Source of the DNA: Leucobacter sp. cx-42
Lineage (GTDB): Bacteria > Actinomycetota > Actinomycetes > Actinomycetales > Microbacteriaceae
Length of the DNA stretch: 64,000 nucleotides
Reading direction: 5' to 3'
Assembly (NCBI RefSeq): GCF_014529985.1
Contig: NZ_JACVMU010000010.1
Coordinates: forward strand, 1 to 64,000
In this document: one piece after another, positions 50,037 to 58,221 of the stretch
Position numbering within the stretch: the first letter of the stretch is position 1
Layout of the letters: every line of letters starts with the position of its first letter
Program-made: the position numbers and the translations under genes
The notes under the pieces: generated by a model
The model's input: the letters and a program-made list of their open reading frames with translations, nothing else
Told to the model about the DNA's origin: nothing
The model's database searches: none

Positions 50037-51752
50037 CTACTCGTCGATGTTTGCGCGCACTGCCTTGCGGTCGGCGATCAGCGCATCCCGCACGTGGCGG
50101 CGAATGACCTTGCCGATGAGGGTCTTCGGGAGTTCTTCCCAGATGAGGTAGCTGCTCGGACGCTTGTACTCGGCAAGGTGTTCGCGGGCTGCAGCACGAG
50201 CTGCTTCCTCGTCGAACTCTGCGCCGGGCTCGAGAATGATCGCCGCAGTGACCACCTCAGTGCCGCTGCCGCGAGGAACGCCAACGACCGCACACTCAGC
50301 GACGCCGGGAAGCGCGTTCACGACCGCTTCGACCTCACTCGGCGAGACGTTGAAGCCGCCCGTGATGATGAGCTCCTTCTTGCGGTCGACGACCGTAACG
50401 AAGCCGTCTTCGTCTTGCGCGACAAGGTCACCGGTGCGCAGCCAGCGGCCATCGAAGATTGCAGCTTCCGATTCTTCCGGACGGTTCCAGTAGCCCTGGA
50501 ACACCTGCGGTCCGGCAATCAGCAGTTCGCCGGTCTCACCCTGCGCGACCTCGCGTGCGGGGTTCTCGGGATCCACCACACGAATATCGGTCGACGGGAA
50601 CGGCAGACCGATCGCGCCAATCTTGCGCGACTCGTTGAACGGGTTCGCGAGCGCAATCGGGCTCGTCTCAGTGAGGCCATAGCCCTCGTTGAGCATGCTG
50701 CCCGCGAGCTCTTCCCAGCGGTTCACGATCGCGGGGGTCAGCGTCATAGCGCCAGAGATCGCGTACACCACGTTCTTCAGGTCGAGCGAACCGTCACGCG
50801 CGACGCGCGACATGCGATCGAACATCGGCGGCACAGCAGGAATGAAGGTCGGCGGGAACTTCTTCGAAGCATCTGCGACGAGTGCAGGGTCAAAGGTCGG
50901 GAACAGCACCGCGCACGAACCCGTCTCAACGGCGTAGATCACCGAGAGCAGCAGGCCGAAGGAGTGGAACATCGGCAGCAGGCCGTAAATGTTGCCGGTG
51001 CCGTGCTCGAAGTCAGGCATCCACGCAGCGCCCATGCGCGCGTTCGCCCACAGGTTCTCGTGCGAGATCATCGCGCCCTTCGGCGCACCGGTGGTGCCCG
51101 AGGTGTACTGCAGGCAGGCAATATCGTTTTTCTTCGGGCGGGGATGATCCGCCGCAATGGGGGCCGACTTCAGCAGCTTGCCGAACGGCACGGTTCCCGA
51201 GGTAGGCGCCGTGAGGTTCGCACGCGACTCGCGCGCCTTCGCGATCGGGAGGCGCAGAAGTGCGCGCATCTTGAGCGGCATCGCGCGGGTGACATCGACC
51301 GCGATGATGGTCTTGATGCCGAGATCCTTGGGGAGCTGCTGAAGAGTTTCGACCTTCTTGTCCCAGGAGATGACGATCTGCGCTCCGTGATCTCGGAACT
51401 GGGTCTCGAGCTCGTCGCGAGTGTAGAGCGGGTTGTGCTCGACCACGACAGCGCCGAGACGCAGCACCGCATAGAACGCCACAACGTGCTGCGGGGCGTT
51501 CGGCATGATGAGCGCGACGCGGTCACCAGCGCGCACACCAAGGTCGTGCAGACCCTGAGCAACGCGAGCAACGTTTTCACCCAGCTCGCGATACGTAGTG
51601 GTGGCACCGAAGAATGCGGCAGCCGGGCGATCTGCGTACTGTGCGCAGCGTTCATCGAGCAGATCGATGAGCGAGCCGGTCACTGGCTCAATGTCAATCG
51701 GAGTGCCTTTTGCGTAGAACTTATTCCACGCTCGGGTTTCATTCAGATGCAT
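50037..51752 (-). CDS. Long-chain fatty acid-CoA ligase (FadD-type), second paralogue
   Basis: A 571-residue acyl-CoA ligase resembling the one at 19360 along its whole length. It has ACLQYTSGTTGAPKGAMISHEN (about residues 211-230), NEGYGLTETSPI, GRWLRTGDLV, VDRKKELIITGGFNVSPSEVE and the C-terminal LPKTLIGKVIRRHVRDAL with the catalytic Lys. I start it at ATG 51752 (MHLNETRAWNKFY). The frame stays open to 53240, but that part is antisense to the RNA methyltransferase gene. TAAAAT lies 7 bases before this ATG, a probable leaderless start. It converges with the SPFH gene. Confidence 0.9.
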   Translation of the reverse strand: MHLNETRAWNKFYAKGTPIDIEPVTGSLIDLLDERCAQYADRPAAAFFGATTTYRELGENVARVAQGLHDLGVRAGDRVALIMPNAPQHVVAFYAVLRLGAVVVEHNPLYTRDELETQFRDHGAQIVISWDKKVETLQQLPKDLGIKTIIAVDVTRAMPLKMRALLRLPIAKARESRANLTAPTSGTVPFGKLLKSAPIAADHPRPKKNDIACLQYTSGTTGAPKGAMISHENLWANARMGAAWMPDFEHGTGNIYGLLPMFHSFGLLLSVIYAVETGSCAVLFPTFDPALVADASKKFPPTFIPAVPPMFDRMSRVARDGSLDLKNVVYAISGAMTLTPAIVNRWEELAGSMLNEGYGLTETSPIALANPFNESRKIGAIGLPFPSTDIRVVDPENPAREVAQGETGELLIAGPQVFQGYWNRPEESEAAIFDGRWLRTGDLVAQDEDGFVTVVDRKKELIITGGFNVSPSEVEAVVNALPGVAECAVVGVPRGSGTEVVTAAIILEPGAEFDEEAARAAAREHLAEYKRPSSYLIWEELPKTLIGKVIRRHVRDALIADRKAVRANIDE

Positions 51753-51759
51753 AGTAATG

Positions 51760-51765
51760 ATTTTA
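51760..51765 (-). promoter_or_regulatory. -10 element of leaderless acyl-CoA ligase gene
   Basis: TAAAAT on the minus strand, 7 bases before the ATG at 51752. Confidence 0.5.
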
Positions 51766-51767
51766 CG

Positions 51768-51780
51768 TACCGTTTCGGTA
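51768..51780. promoter_or_regulatory. Short dyad in the acyl-CoA ligase/methyltransferase spacer
   Basis: TACCG-ttt-CGGTA, just upstream of the ligase -10. It could be a repressor site for fatty-acid control; weak on its own. Confidence 0.3.
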
Positions 51781-51833
51781 ATATTCCCAGTCCCGGGGAG
51801 GAATCCTGTGCCGCACCGGTCATCAGAACATGG

Positions 51834-51839
51834 GACAAT
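51834..51839 (+). promoter_or_regulatory. -10 element of leaderless RNA methyltransferase gene
   Basis: GACAAT, 6 bases before the ATG at 51846. AGAAGG abuts the ATG and is too close to act as a normal ribosome site. Confidence 0.4.
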
Positions 51840-51845
51840 AGAAGG

Positions 51846-53210
51846 ATGTCTGAGCGTAAAGCTAGTTCCCCGCAGGCCGGAGCCCTCTCCGTCGGCGATG
51901 AGATTGAACTTGAAATCACCGGCATCGCCCACGGCGGTGTCTGCGTTGCACGCCACGAAGGCCGCGTGGTCTTCGTCGCTGATGCGATTCCCGGCGAGCG
52001 CGTACTTGCACGCGTAACCGACGCCAAGAAGAAGTCGTTCGCACGCGCAATCGTGCTTGAGGTACTCGAGGCATCGCCCGACCGCCGCCCCCACGTGTGG
52101 GCAGAGGCATCGGTCGAGCGCGCCCCCGAGGAGCGCGCAGGTGGCGCAGAGTTCGGTCACATCGCACTCGCTCGCCAGCGTCGCCTGAAGGCAGAGGTGC
52201 TCGTTGATTCGATGCAGCGCTTCGGCGGCATCGAGCTCGCAGCAGGCGAGGACGACGACGAAGAGACCAAGGCAGAGTTCGAGGCGCTGCTCGACGAACT
52301 CGTCGAGGCAGTGCCCGGCGATGACGAGCGCAACGGCCTCGGCTACCGCACTCGCGTGCGCCTGCACGTCGACCCCGAGACCGGCGCGGTCGGCCCCTAC
52401 GCCGCACGCAGCCGCAACATCGTGCCCGTGCAGTCGCTGCCCCTCGCAACCGATTCGCTGAACCAGCTCGCTCCGCTTGAGGAGTCGATGCTCGGTGTTG
52501 ATGCGATTGACCTCGTTGATCCTGCAGGCGATGATTCGCGCATGCTCATCACCGCTGAGGGCAAGCGCAACGGCGAGGGCGATGCAATGCAGGAGCTCGT
52601 CGAAGACCGCGGCTTCACCGTGCGCGCTGGTGGCTTCTGGCAGATCCACGACCTCGCACCCGTCGTACTCTTCAACGCGGTTCGCGATTCGATCGCCGAG
52701 CTCGCAGAAGACGGCCTCGTTGACGCGACCGCAACCAACCTCGACCTCTACGGTGGCGCGGGCCTGCTCGCAGCCGCAATGGCAGAGGCAGTCGGACCGA
52801 ACATCAAGGTCACGACCGTTGAGGCTGAAAGCGCAGCAACCGACGACGCAGCAGAGAACCTCTCGGAGCTCGTAGGCGCGATGGCAATCACGGCAAAGGT
52901 CGACAAGTACCTTGCCGAGCTGCTCGAAGCTGCACCGACCGTTCGTGAGCGGATCACCCGCGGCACCGTCGTGCTCGACCCGCCCCGTTCGGGCGCAGGC
53001 GGACACGTTTCGGAGCAGCTCGTGAAGCTGTCGCCCCGCAACATCATCTACGTTGCGTGCGACCCCGTCGCACTCGCGCGCGATACCCGCACGCTCACCG
53101 ATCAGGGCTACGACCTGATCGAGCTGCGCGGCTTCGACATCTTCCCGCACACCCACCACTTCGAGACCATGGCCGTATTCACGCGCCAGGAAGAAGAAGC
53201 GGGCGAGTAA
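51846..53210 (+). CDS. TrmA/RumA-family RNA (uracil-5-)-methyltransferase
   Basis: A 454-residue SAM-dependent enzyme that should methylate C5 of a uridine in rRNA or tRNA. An N-terminal TRAM-like domain (ALSVGDEIELEITGIAHGGVCVARHEGRVVFV, about residues 12-43) binds RNA. The SAM motif LDLYGGAGLLAAAMAE lies near residue 299. VVLDPPRSGAGGHV and the nucleophile Cys in IIYVACDPVALARD (near 400) are diagnostic. The Cys cluster for an iron-sulfur centre, found in RumA, is not evident. Target (rRNA or tRNA) undetermined. ATG 51846 is chosen; a much longer open frame to 50001 is antisense to the ligase gene. Confidence 0.9.
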   Translation: MSERKASSPQAGALSVGDEIELEITGIAHGGVCVARHEGRVVFVADAIPGERVLARVTDAKKKSFARAIVLEVLEASPDRRPHVWAEASVERAPEERAGGAEFGHIALARQRRLKAEVLVDSMQRFGGIELAAGEDDDEETKAEFEALLDELVEAVPGDDERNGLGYRTRVRLHVDPETGAVGPYAARSRNIVPVQSLPLATDSLNQLAPLEESMLGVDAIDLVDPAGDDSRMLITAEGKRNGEGDAMQELVEDRGFTVRAGGFWQIHDLAPVVLFNAVRDSIAELAEDGLVDATATNLDLYGGAGLLAAAMAEAVGPNIKVTTVEAESAATDDAAENLSELVGAMAITAKVDKYLAELLEAAPTVRERITRGTVVLDPPRSGAGGHVSEQLVKLSPRNIIYVACDPVALARDTRTLTDQGYDLIELRGFDIFPHTHHFETMAVFTRQEEEAGE

Positions 53211-53244
53211 GCGTTTGATGCAACGCGCGTAGCGTCGCACGTTA

Positions 53245-53286
53245 GTGAAGGCCCGGAGAGAGCAACTGCTCTCTCCGGGCCTTCAC
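53245..53286. terminator. Bidirectional terminator between RNA methyltransferase and DUF1361 genes
   Basis: Perfect 19-bp stem starting GTGAAGGCCCGGAGAGAGC, loop AACT, followed by TGTTTG. It is the strongest hairpin in the window. Confidence 0.92.
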
Positions 53287-53320
53287 TGTTTGTCGAGTCA
53301 ACTTGAGCGGGCCAAGCAGG

Positions 53321-54034
53321 CTACCCGCCGAGCCTGACCTGCTCGACGAGCATGAGCCCCTCCACCACCGGGCCGACAATCAGGTAGTACATCAGGGCGA
53401 GGAAGGCCGCGTGGGTGATCGTGAAGCCCAGCGCAGTGAGCACGTTGTTGCGCTCGGAGAAGTGACCGGTGAGCTTGCGCACGAACCCGACGGGGTGCTT
53501 GAGATCCCAGCTGTTGAAGCGGGGGTAACGCCCGAGGTACATGCCGAAGGAGACGAGCAGCATGATCACGATCACGAAGACGATCGAGGTGTTCTCGTTC
53601 AACGATTGGGCAGCATCGCCAAAGATCGTGATGGCAAACACAATGTGCGCGATGAACACGTTCACTACAGCGTTCGCGACGCCAGACATCGCGAGGCTAA
53701 TGACCAGAATGATGTCGTACCAAAGCGGCGTCCGGTCATCATCGCGGCGGTGCGAGAAGTTGAGCTCGGTAATGAGATAGCTCGCGTTGGGCAGCAAGAG
53801 CAGCCACACCACAGCGGTAACCACCAGCACAATGATTGCCGCTGGTCGGGACACGAGCAGCAGAATGATCCCGCTCAGGCTCCCGACGGCGAGCACGATG
53901 ACGGGCAGCACCGACAACCAAATGTTCCACAGCATCGGGCGATACAGCTTTGTCTGGAACAATGGCGCCCGCAGCAACACCAGCAGCGCCGCATAGACGT
54001 TCAGCAGCACCGTGGCTGCGAAGATACTCGACAT
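53321..54034 (-). CDS. DUF1361 membrane protein
   Basis: A 237-residue integral membrane protein with about seven helices. VVWLLLLPNASYLITELNFSHRRDDDRTPLWYDIIL (about residues 75-110) carries the family signature LPNxxYxxTE with an acidic loop. LGRYPRFNSWDLKHP is a second conserved stretch. The function of DUF1361 is not known. TACCTT lies 6 bases before the ATG, so it may be leaderless. It is downstream of a LuxR-type regulator gene on the same strand, 38 bases away, so readthrough is possible. Confidence 0.86.
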   Translation of the reverse strand: MSSIFAATVLLNVYAALLVLLRAPLFQTKLYRPMLWNIWLSVLPVIVLAVGSLSGIILLLVSRPAAIIVLVVTAVVWLLLLPNASYLITELNFSHRRDDDRTPLWYDIILVISLAMSGVANAVVNVFIAHIVFAITIFGDAAQSLNENTSIVFVIVIMLLVSFGMYLGRYPRFNSWDLKHPVGFVRKLTGHFSERNNVLTALGFTITHAAFLALMYYLIVGPVVEGLMLVEQVRLGG

Positions 54035-54040
54035 GATTCA

Positions 54041-54046
54041 AAGGTA
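54041..54046 (-). promoter_or_regulatory. -10 element of leaderless DUF1361 gene
   Basis: TACCTT on the minus strand, 6 bases before the ATG at 54034; a weak hexamer. Confidence 0.3.
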
Positions 54047-54072
54047 ATTCGAAGAGCGGCCCAAGCGCCCGC

Positions 54073-56613
54073 TCACAACCCGCGTTCACTGAACAAATAG
54101 TCGCGCACGCCCTGACGTCCGCTCACACCAAGCTTGCGGATAACGCGGTGCATGTGGTTTTCGACCGTCCGCACGCTCAGCGTGAGCTGCGTTGCGATCT
54201 GCGCGTTGGTGAGTCCGCCAGACGCGAGATGAGCAATTTCAGACTCGCGCTCGGTCAGGCGCGCTGCCGACGACTGGAACCGTCGCGTCTCATAGTTCGC
54301 GCGCGGATCTCGCGTCAACAGCTCCTCACGAATCATCTGGAGCTCATCACGCACGTCGGGCTCGACCAGCACGGATGCAAAGTCAAGGGTGGCAAGCGCG
54401 ATGCCGATCCGCCCAGCGTCAGCAACTCGACGCACAACAGCGCGCGGATCGAACTTTTCAGGGTCATGGAAGTACGAGACCGCATCAAAGTACGCGCTCA
54501 CGAATTCGCTGTCCATCGCCGCGACTTCGGGGGCGAGCAGCGCGAGGCGGGCCGGGTCTTGGCACACCTCGAGCGCTCCGATCCGCAGCATGAGGCCAGG
54601 AAACAGATAGCCACGCGCGCTCAATTCTGTTCCGCGGGACCACAGCAACTCGGCAGCTTGCATGCGCTGGTTTCCCGCGATCAGCAGCTGTGCTTCGGCC
54701 TCGACGGGGAGCTGCCGCAGCACCGATGCACCGTTGTGTTCGAGATCGTGCAGTGCATTGAGGTGCGTCTGTGCCTGCTCAAGTCGGCCGGCGCGCGCTG
54801 CGATCAGCGCCGCGCTGCCCTGCAATACGAGATACGACACCATCGCGGTGATGCCGCGTGGGTGGGCGATGGGGAGGACGGTCGCAAGCACATCCTCGGC
54901 CTCTGCATACCGGCTCTGGGCTTCCAAAGCGTAAACGAGCACGGCCGCATGCCGGATGAGTGCGTGGGAATCAAGCGCGGTGAGCGCCTGCGCGTATGCG
55001 AGGCGCGATGAGACGAGCGCTTCCGCAAGATCTCCCGTGCCGATCTGCACGAGTGCGCGGAGGTAGCCGAGCGAGAATTCGTCACCCTCGACCACGATGG
55101 CTTCAAGCTCGCTCAGGCTGAGCTCGGCACCAGCGAAGTCTCCCGAAAGAATCTGCGCTGATATCTTCACCTGCAACATCCGGAACTGTGCAGCAGGCGG
55201 AATATCTGGCGTGAGCACGAGCCGCGCCGCATAGTCGGCGGGCACGCGATCGAGCGTGGACTCGAGCAAGATTGAGAACGCGTCGGCAACGCGGGTGCCA
55301 ACATCGCCGTTCAATCCGCTTTGCCGCAGCAGTGTCACCGCACGGTCGACGTCCATCAGTGTGCAGCCGTACCACTCAGCCTGCTGGAGCCGCAGCCGCA
55401 GCATGTCACCGCGGTTTTCACTCTTCGCACGCTCGGATTCCAGGATTCGCTCAACACCGGGAAGCGCCTCCTCGACCTCCATCATCGCTCGCGCAGCCGC
55501 GATCGCCGTCTGAGTGCCGGGGGCATCCTTCCACTGGGTGAGCGCGGCGCGCATGCGTCCCTGCGCTTGGTCCTGGAACAGCCGTAGAATCAGCGCATTT
55601 TCCTGCGCAGAGGATTCGTCAAGTCCGAAGCCGTCGTCCTCAAGCGTCTCGCGTCCCTCACCTTGCACCGTTGCCGAGAGCTCGGTCAACCGCGCACGGC
55701 GCGCAACGAGCGAGCGGCTTTGGAAGTAGTCGGCCAGTAGCGGCGGATGCGTCGCAATACGCAGGTCACCACTCAGGGCGCGGATCCGCACCAGGTTATG
55801 CCGCTCAAGGTTTTCGAGCACGTTCCAGGCGATCAGGCTCCGCACGGCATCTACACTCGCTACCCCGATGATGGTGAGCAGTTCGAGTGCTTCCAGCTCT
55901 TCCTCGGTGAGGGGAGCAAGCATTGATTCGATGCGGCCAACGAGTTCTTCCGACCAGAGATCTGAGTGCGCGACCCACTCGCGGCGGTCGCGATGCAATC
56001 GACCGTTGATGACGGCCGCGTCAATGTAGTCACGGGCCAACCCTGCGATGCCGCCGGAATCGGCAAAGACCTTACGCAACACAGACTCTTCGAGTGGGGC
56101 GCCCAGTCGGGTTTCAGCGAGACCACGGAGTTCTCGGAATGTAAGCGAGGGGATCTCGATGGTGAGCCCCTGCAACTCGTGCTCGCCAATTGCCGGCTGC
56201 ACCGTTCGATTCCGCGCAACGATCACCCTGGTACCTGGATGCCCGGCCGTGTGGCCAAGAATTGCGGCCCACGATGCTTTGTCGAGTTCATCAGCGTCAT
56301 CGATGAGGATCGCGGCAAGCGGCCCGATGAGCCGGTCCCCGAGCTGGTCGACCGCTTCCGCGAGCTGTACCGCGGGCATGGCTGGGCGCATGTCACCAAG
56401 TAACCCGGCAAGGGCGAGCCCGCCAAACGGGGTTGCCCGTTGCGCAGCGTTTCCCGCAACGGCATAGGTCGTCCAGCGACGTTCGGAGAGCACGGTCTTC
56501 AGCGTCTTCAAAAACTCGGTTCGACCGCTCCCAGCTTCACCGACGAGTTCGACATCACGTCCGCTCGTCAGTGCAGCAAGCACTCTTGATAGCACCCGAA
56601 GCCTTGCGCTCAT
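54073..56613 (-). CDS. LuxR-type regulator with N-terminal STAND-like ATPase domain, paralogue 1
   Basis: An 846-residue regulator of the large ATP-binding LuxR (LAL/MalT-like) plan. The P-loop is VELVGEAGSGRTEFLKTL (residues 21-38), with Arg31 where Walker A normally has Lys. Walker B is LAAILIDDADEL (about 98-109). A long helical, TPR-like middle follows. The C-terminal GerE-type helix-turn-helix is LTERESEIAHLASGGLTNAQIA with LSVRTVENHMHRVIRKLGV (about residues 785-830). The inducer is unknown. GGGGTG lies about 6 bases before the ATG; the upstream spacer carries a 15-bp palindrome and paired CACGTG sites. Two paralogues lie within 8 kb. Confidence 0.88.
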   Translation of the reverse strand: MSARLRVLSRVLAALTSGRDVELVGEAGSGRTEFLKTLKTVLSERRWTTYAVAGNAAQRATPFGGLALAGLLGDMRPAMPAVQLAEAVDQLGDRLIGPLAAILIDDADELDKASWAAILGHTAGHPGTRVIVARNRTVQPAIGEHELQGLTIEIPSLTFRELRGLAETRLGAPLEESVLRKVFADSGGIAGLARDYIDAAVINGRLHRDRREWVAHSDLWSEELVGRIESMLAPLTEEELEALELLTIIGVASVDAVRSLIAWNVLENLERHNLVRIRALSGDLRIATHPPLLADYFQSRSLVARRARLTELSATVQGEGRETLEDDGFGLDESSAQENALILRLFQDQAQGRMRAALTQWKDAPGTQTAIAAARAMMEVEEALPGVERILESERAKSENRGDMLRLRLQQAEWYGCTLMDVDRAVTLLRQSGLNGDVGTRVADAFSILLESTLDRVPADYAARLVLTPDIPPAAQFRMLQVKISAQILSGDFAGAELSLSELEAIVVEGDEFSLGYLRALVQIGTGDLAEALVSSRLAYAQALTALDSHALIRHAAVLVYALEAQSRYAEAEDVLATVLPIAHPRGITAMVSYLVLQGSAALIAARAGRLEQAQTHLNALHDLEHNGASVLRQLPVEAEAQLLIAGNQRMQAAELLWSRGTELSARGYLFPGLMLRIGALEVCQDPARLALLAPEVAAMDSEFVSAYFDAVSYFHDPEKFDPRAVVRRVADAGRIGIALATLDFASVLVEPDVRDELQMIREELLTRDPRANYETRRFQSSAARLTERESEIAHLASGGLTNAQIATQLTLSVRTVENHMHRVIRKLGVSGRQGVRDYLFSERGL

Positions 56614-56643
56614 GCTTTCACCCCGTCCTCAGAACCATTGCTG

Positions 56644-56679
56644 GTCACGTGAGTGCCGGGAATCTCACGAGTCACGTGA
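56644..56679. promoter_or_regulatory. Paired GTCACGTGA sites
   Basis: Identical palindrome-centred 9-mers GTCACGTGA at 56644-56652 and 56671-56679, 27 bases apart, close upstream of LuxR-type paralogue 1. Confidence 0.45.
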
Positions 56680-56741
56680 TACCCCAGCCCACGCCCTCTC
56701 TGGCGCTAGCGGTCTTTTCCTCACACTAAGCCAAAAGTGTG

Positions 56742-56756
56742 AAGTGGTCACCACTT
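56742..56756. promoter_or_regulatory. 15-bp palindrome upstream of LuxR-type paralogue 1
   Basis: AAGTGGTCACCACTT, arms of 7 bp about one central base. GTGTGA and TTTCAC flanks extend the symmetry loosely. Candidate operator. Confidence 0.5.
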
Positions 56757-56967
56757 TCACTCAAAAGTTGCACCACGCCTCTGCAGCGTCAGCGAACCGA
56801 TGCCACTCGGATCGTGCACCCGTTCAAGTCAAGTCCAGCAAGCGCAATGCGTCTTCCACGAACCCAAAATGCAGAATGAGCAGTTCTTTCAGTGAACTGA
56901 GTACTCATCAGCAGTTACAGCACCCAGGTTTCCCTCGGCAGTACCTGTACCAGACGAAGAACGGGTG

Positions 56968-56973
56968 CATAAT
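56968..56973 (+). promoter_or_regulatory. -10 element of leaderless SRPBCC gene
   Basis: CATAAT, 6 bases before the ATG at 56980. Confidence 0.4.
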
Positions 56974-56979
56974 GACTCC

Positions 56980-57447
56980 ATGTACACGACTCGCACGTTC
57001 TCAGATTCGATCTTCGTCGCTGCCACCCCCGAGGAGGTGTACGCCGCCGTCTCCGATGTCACCCGCACGGGCGAGTGGTCGCCGGTCTGCCGTGAGTGCT
57101 GGTGGGAACAGGGCGACGGTCCCGCGGTCGGCGCAGTGTTCACCGGCCGCAATGACGATGGCACCCGCGTCTGGGAAACCCAGAGCACCGTGATCGCTGC
57201 CGAGCCTGGCGTCGCGTTCGGTTGGAGCGTCGGCCCCGGCCGAACCAATTGGAGCTACAGCATGCGCGCAGTAGATGGCGGCACCGAGCTCACCGAGACC
57301 TGGGAGTGGCTGCCTGTGGGCCAGGAGTACGTCATCAATCGTTTCCCTGACGACGCCGAGGCACAGGTTGCGAGCCGCGAGACCGCAGCTCGCACCGGCA
57401 TCCCCGAGACCCTCGCTGCGATCAAGCGCGTGATTGAGGCCGCCTAG
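56980..57447 (+). CDS. SRPBCC (START-like) family protein
   Basis: A 155-residue protein with the polyketide cyclase/START-like fold. FSDSIFVAATPEEVYAAVSDVTRTGEWSPVCREC (about residues 6-39) is the usual opening, then AVFTGRN, WETQSTVIAAEPGVAFGWSV, and YSMRAVDGGTELTETWEW, ending in a long helix. It would hold a hydrophobic ligand in a cavity; the function is unknown. ATG 56980 is chosen because CATAAT lies 6 bases upstream; the frame opens at GTG 56965. It is followed by a separate SDR-HxlR pair. Confidence 0.88.
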   Translation: MYTTRTFSDSIFVAATPEEVYAAVSDVTRTGEWSPVCRECWWEQGDGPAVGAVFTGRNDDGTRVWETQSTVIAAEPGVAFGWSVGPGRTNWSYSMRAVDGGTELTETWEWLPVGQEYVINRFPDDAEAQVASRETAARTGIPETLAAIKRVIEAA

Positions 57448-57501
57448 CGGCTCGGGCCAGCAATTCTCGTTAACCCCGCCAAACTCCCAGATTCACGCGT
57501 T

Positions 57502-57538
57502 ACTATCTTTTAGGTAGCGACTATTTCTTAGTTACTAT
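57502..57538. promoter_or_regulatory. Repeated ACTAT sites upstream of the SDR-HxlR operon
   Basis: ACTAT-cttTT-AGGTA (57502-57516) and ACTAT-ttctt-AGTTA (57520-57534) are 18 bases apart, and a third ACTAT starts at 57534. This AT-rich cluster stands out from the GC-rich surroundings. Candidate HxlR binding region. Confidence 0.5.
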
Positions 57539-57566
57539 TAAGTCTTTTCAACGCAAGGAGCATCCC

Positions 57567-58199
57567 ATGGCGAAGGTCGTCGTTTTCGGTTTCACTGGTT
57601 ACGCAGGCGGAGCAATCACCGCTGAACTCATCTCGCGCGGGCACCAGGTCGTCGGCGTCTCGCGCAATGCGGCACCGGTCGAGGGCGTCGAGGTACACGC
57701 CGGCTCGATCTTCGACGAAGCAGTCGTGCGCGAGGTTGCCAAGGGTGCGGATCACATCGTGGTGGCACTTCGTGCGGCAAGCGATCCGCTACTCATCACC
57801 GTGCTCCCCCTCCTGAGCGAGGTGGCAATTGCAGCGGGCGCACGCCTGAGCTTCGTTGGCGGTGCCGGCTCACTGCAGGTCTCCGAGGGCGGCCCCCGCG
57901 TCTTCGACGGCGCTGACTTCCCTGAAGCATTCCTGCCAGAGGCTCGCTCACACGGCGAGATTCTCGAGGCGCTGCGCGCGAGTGACGGCACCCTCGATTG
58001 GTTCTACGTCAGCCCCGCAGCGAGCTTCGGCGCTTGGAACGCCGGCGAGCGCACCGGCTCGTTCCGCGTTGGCGGCGACGTGCTCATGTCAGACGCATCT
58101 GGCGAATCGGCAATTTCAGGCGCCGACTACGCTATTGCTTACGTAGACGAACTGGAGCAGAACGCGCACAACCGTTCGCGCATCAGCGTCGCGTACTAA
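57567..58199 (+). CDS. NAD(P)-binding SDR-like reductase (YwnB/NmrA type)
   Basis: A 210-residue atypical short-chain dehydrogenase. The Rossmann motif VVVFGFTGYAGGAITAELISRGH (residues 3-25) has the G-x-x-G-x-x-G form of the atypical group. LSFVGGAGSLQV and FYVSPAASFG are typical of the YwnB-like subgroup; no canonical Tyr-x-x-x-Lys is evident. The substrate is unknown; quinone or flavin reduction is reported for relatives. AAGGAG lies 7 bases before the ATG. It is followed 22 bases later by an HxlR regulator, so the pair is an operon, as often seen for redox- or electrophile-responsive genes. Confidence 0.88.
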   Translation: MAKVVVFGFTGYAGGAITAELISRGHQVVGVSRNAAPVEGVEVHAGSIFDEAVVREVAKGADHIVVALRAASDPLLITVLPLLSEVAIAAGARLSFVGGAGSLQVSEGGPRVFDGADFPEAFLPEARSHGEILEALRASDGTLDWFYVSPAASFGAWNAGERTGSFRVGGDVLMSDASGESAISGADYAIAYVDELEQNAHNRSRISVAY

Positions 58200-58221
58200 C
58201 CACAACATCAGAGAGGGCGCC

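Larger units (their letters stand above)
56614..56979. other. Divergent spacer between LuxR-type paralogue 1 and the SRPBCC gene
   Basis: No coding frame. It holds the regulator's candidate operator sites (56644-56756). The central 200 bases show nothing I recognise, and the promoter of the SRPBCC gene is at the right end. Confidence 0.6.

Noticed and set aside
50001-53240. Two mutually antisense open frames of over 1060 codons covering both strands of 50.0-53.2 kb.
   Set aside because: Each is a true gene (ligase on minus, RNA methyltransferase on plus) plus an accidental open extension antisense to the other. Family-conserved N-termini and promoters at 51752 and 51846 define the real starts. 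High GC makes such antisense frames common.
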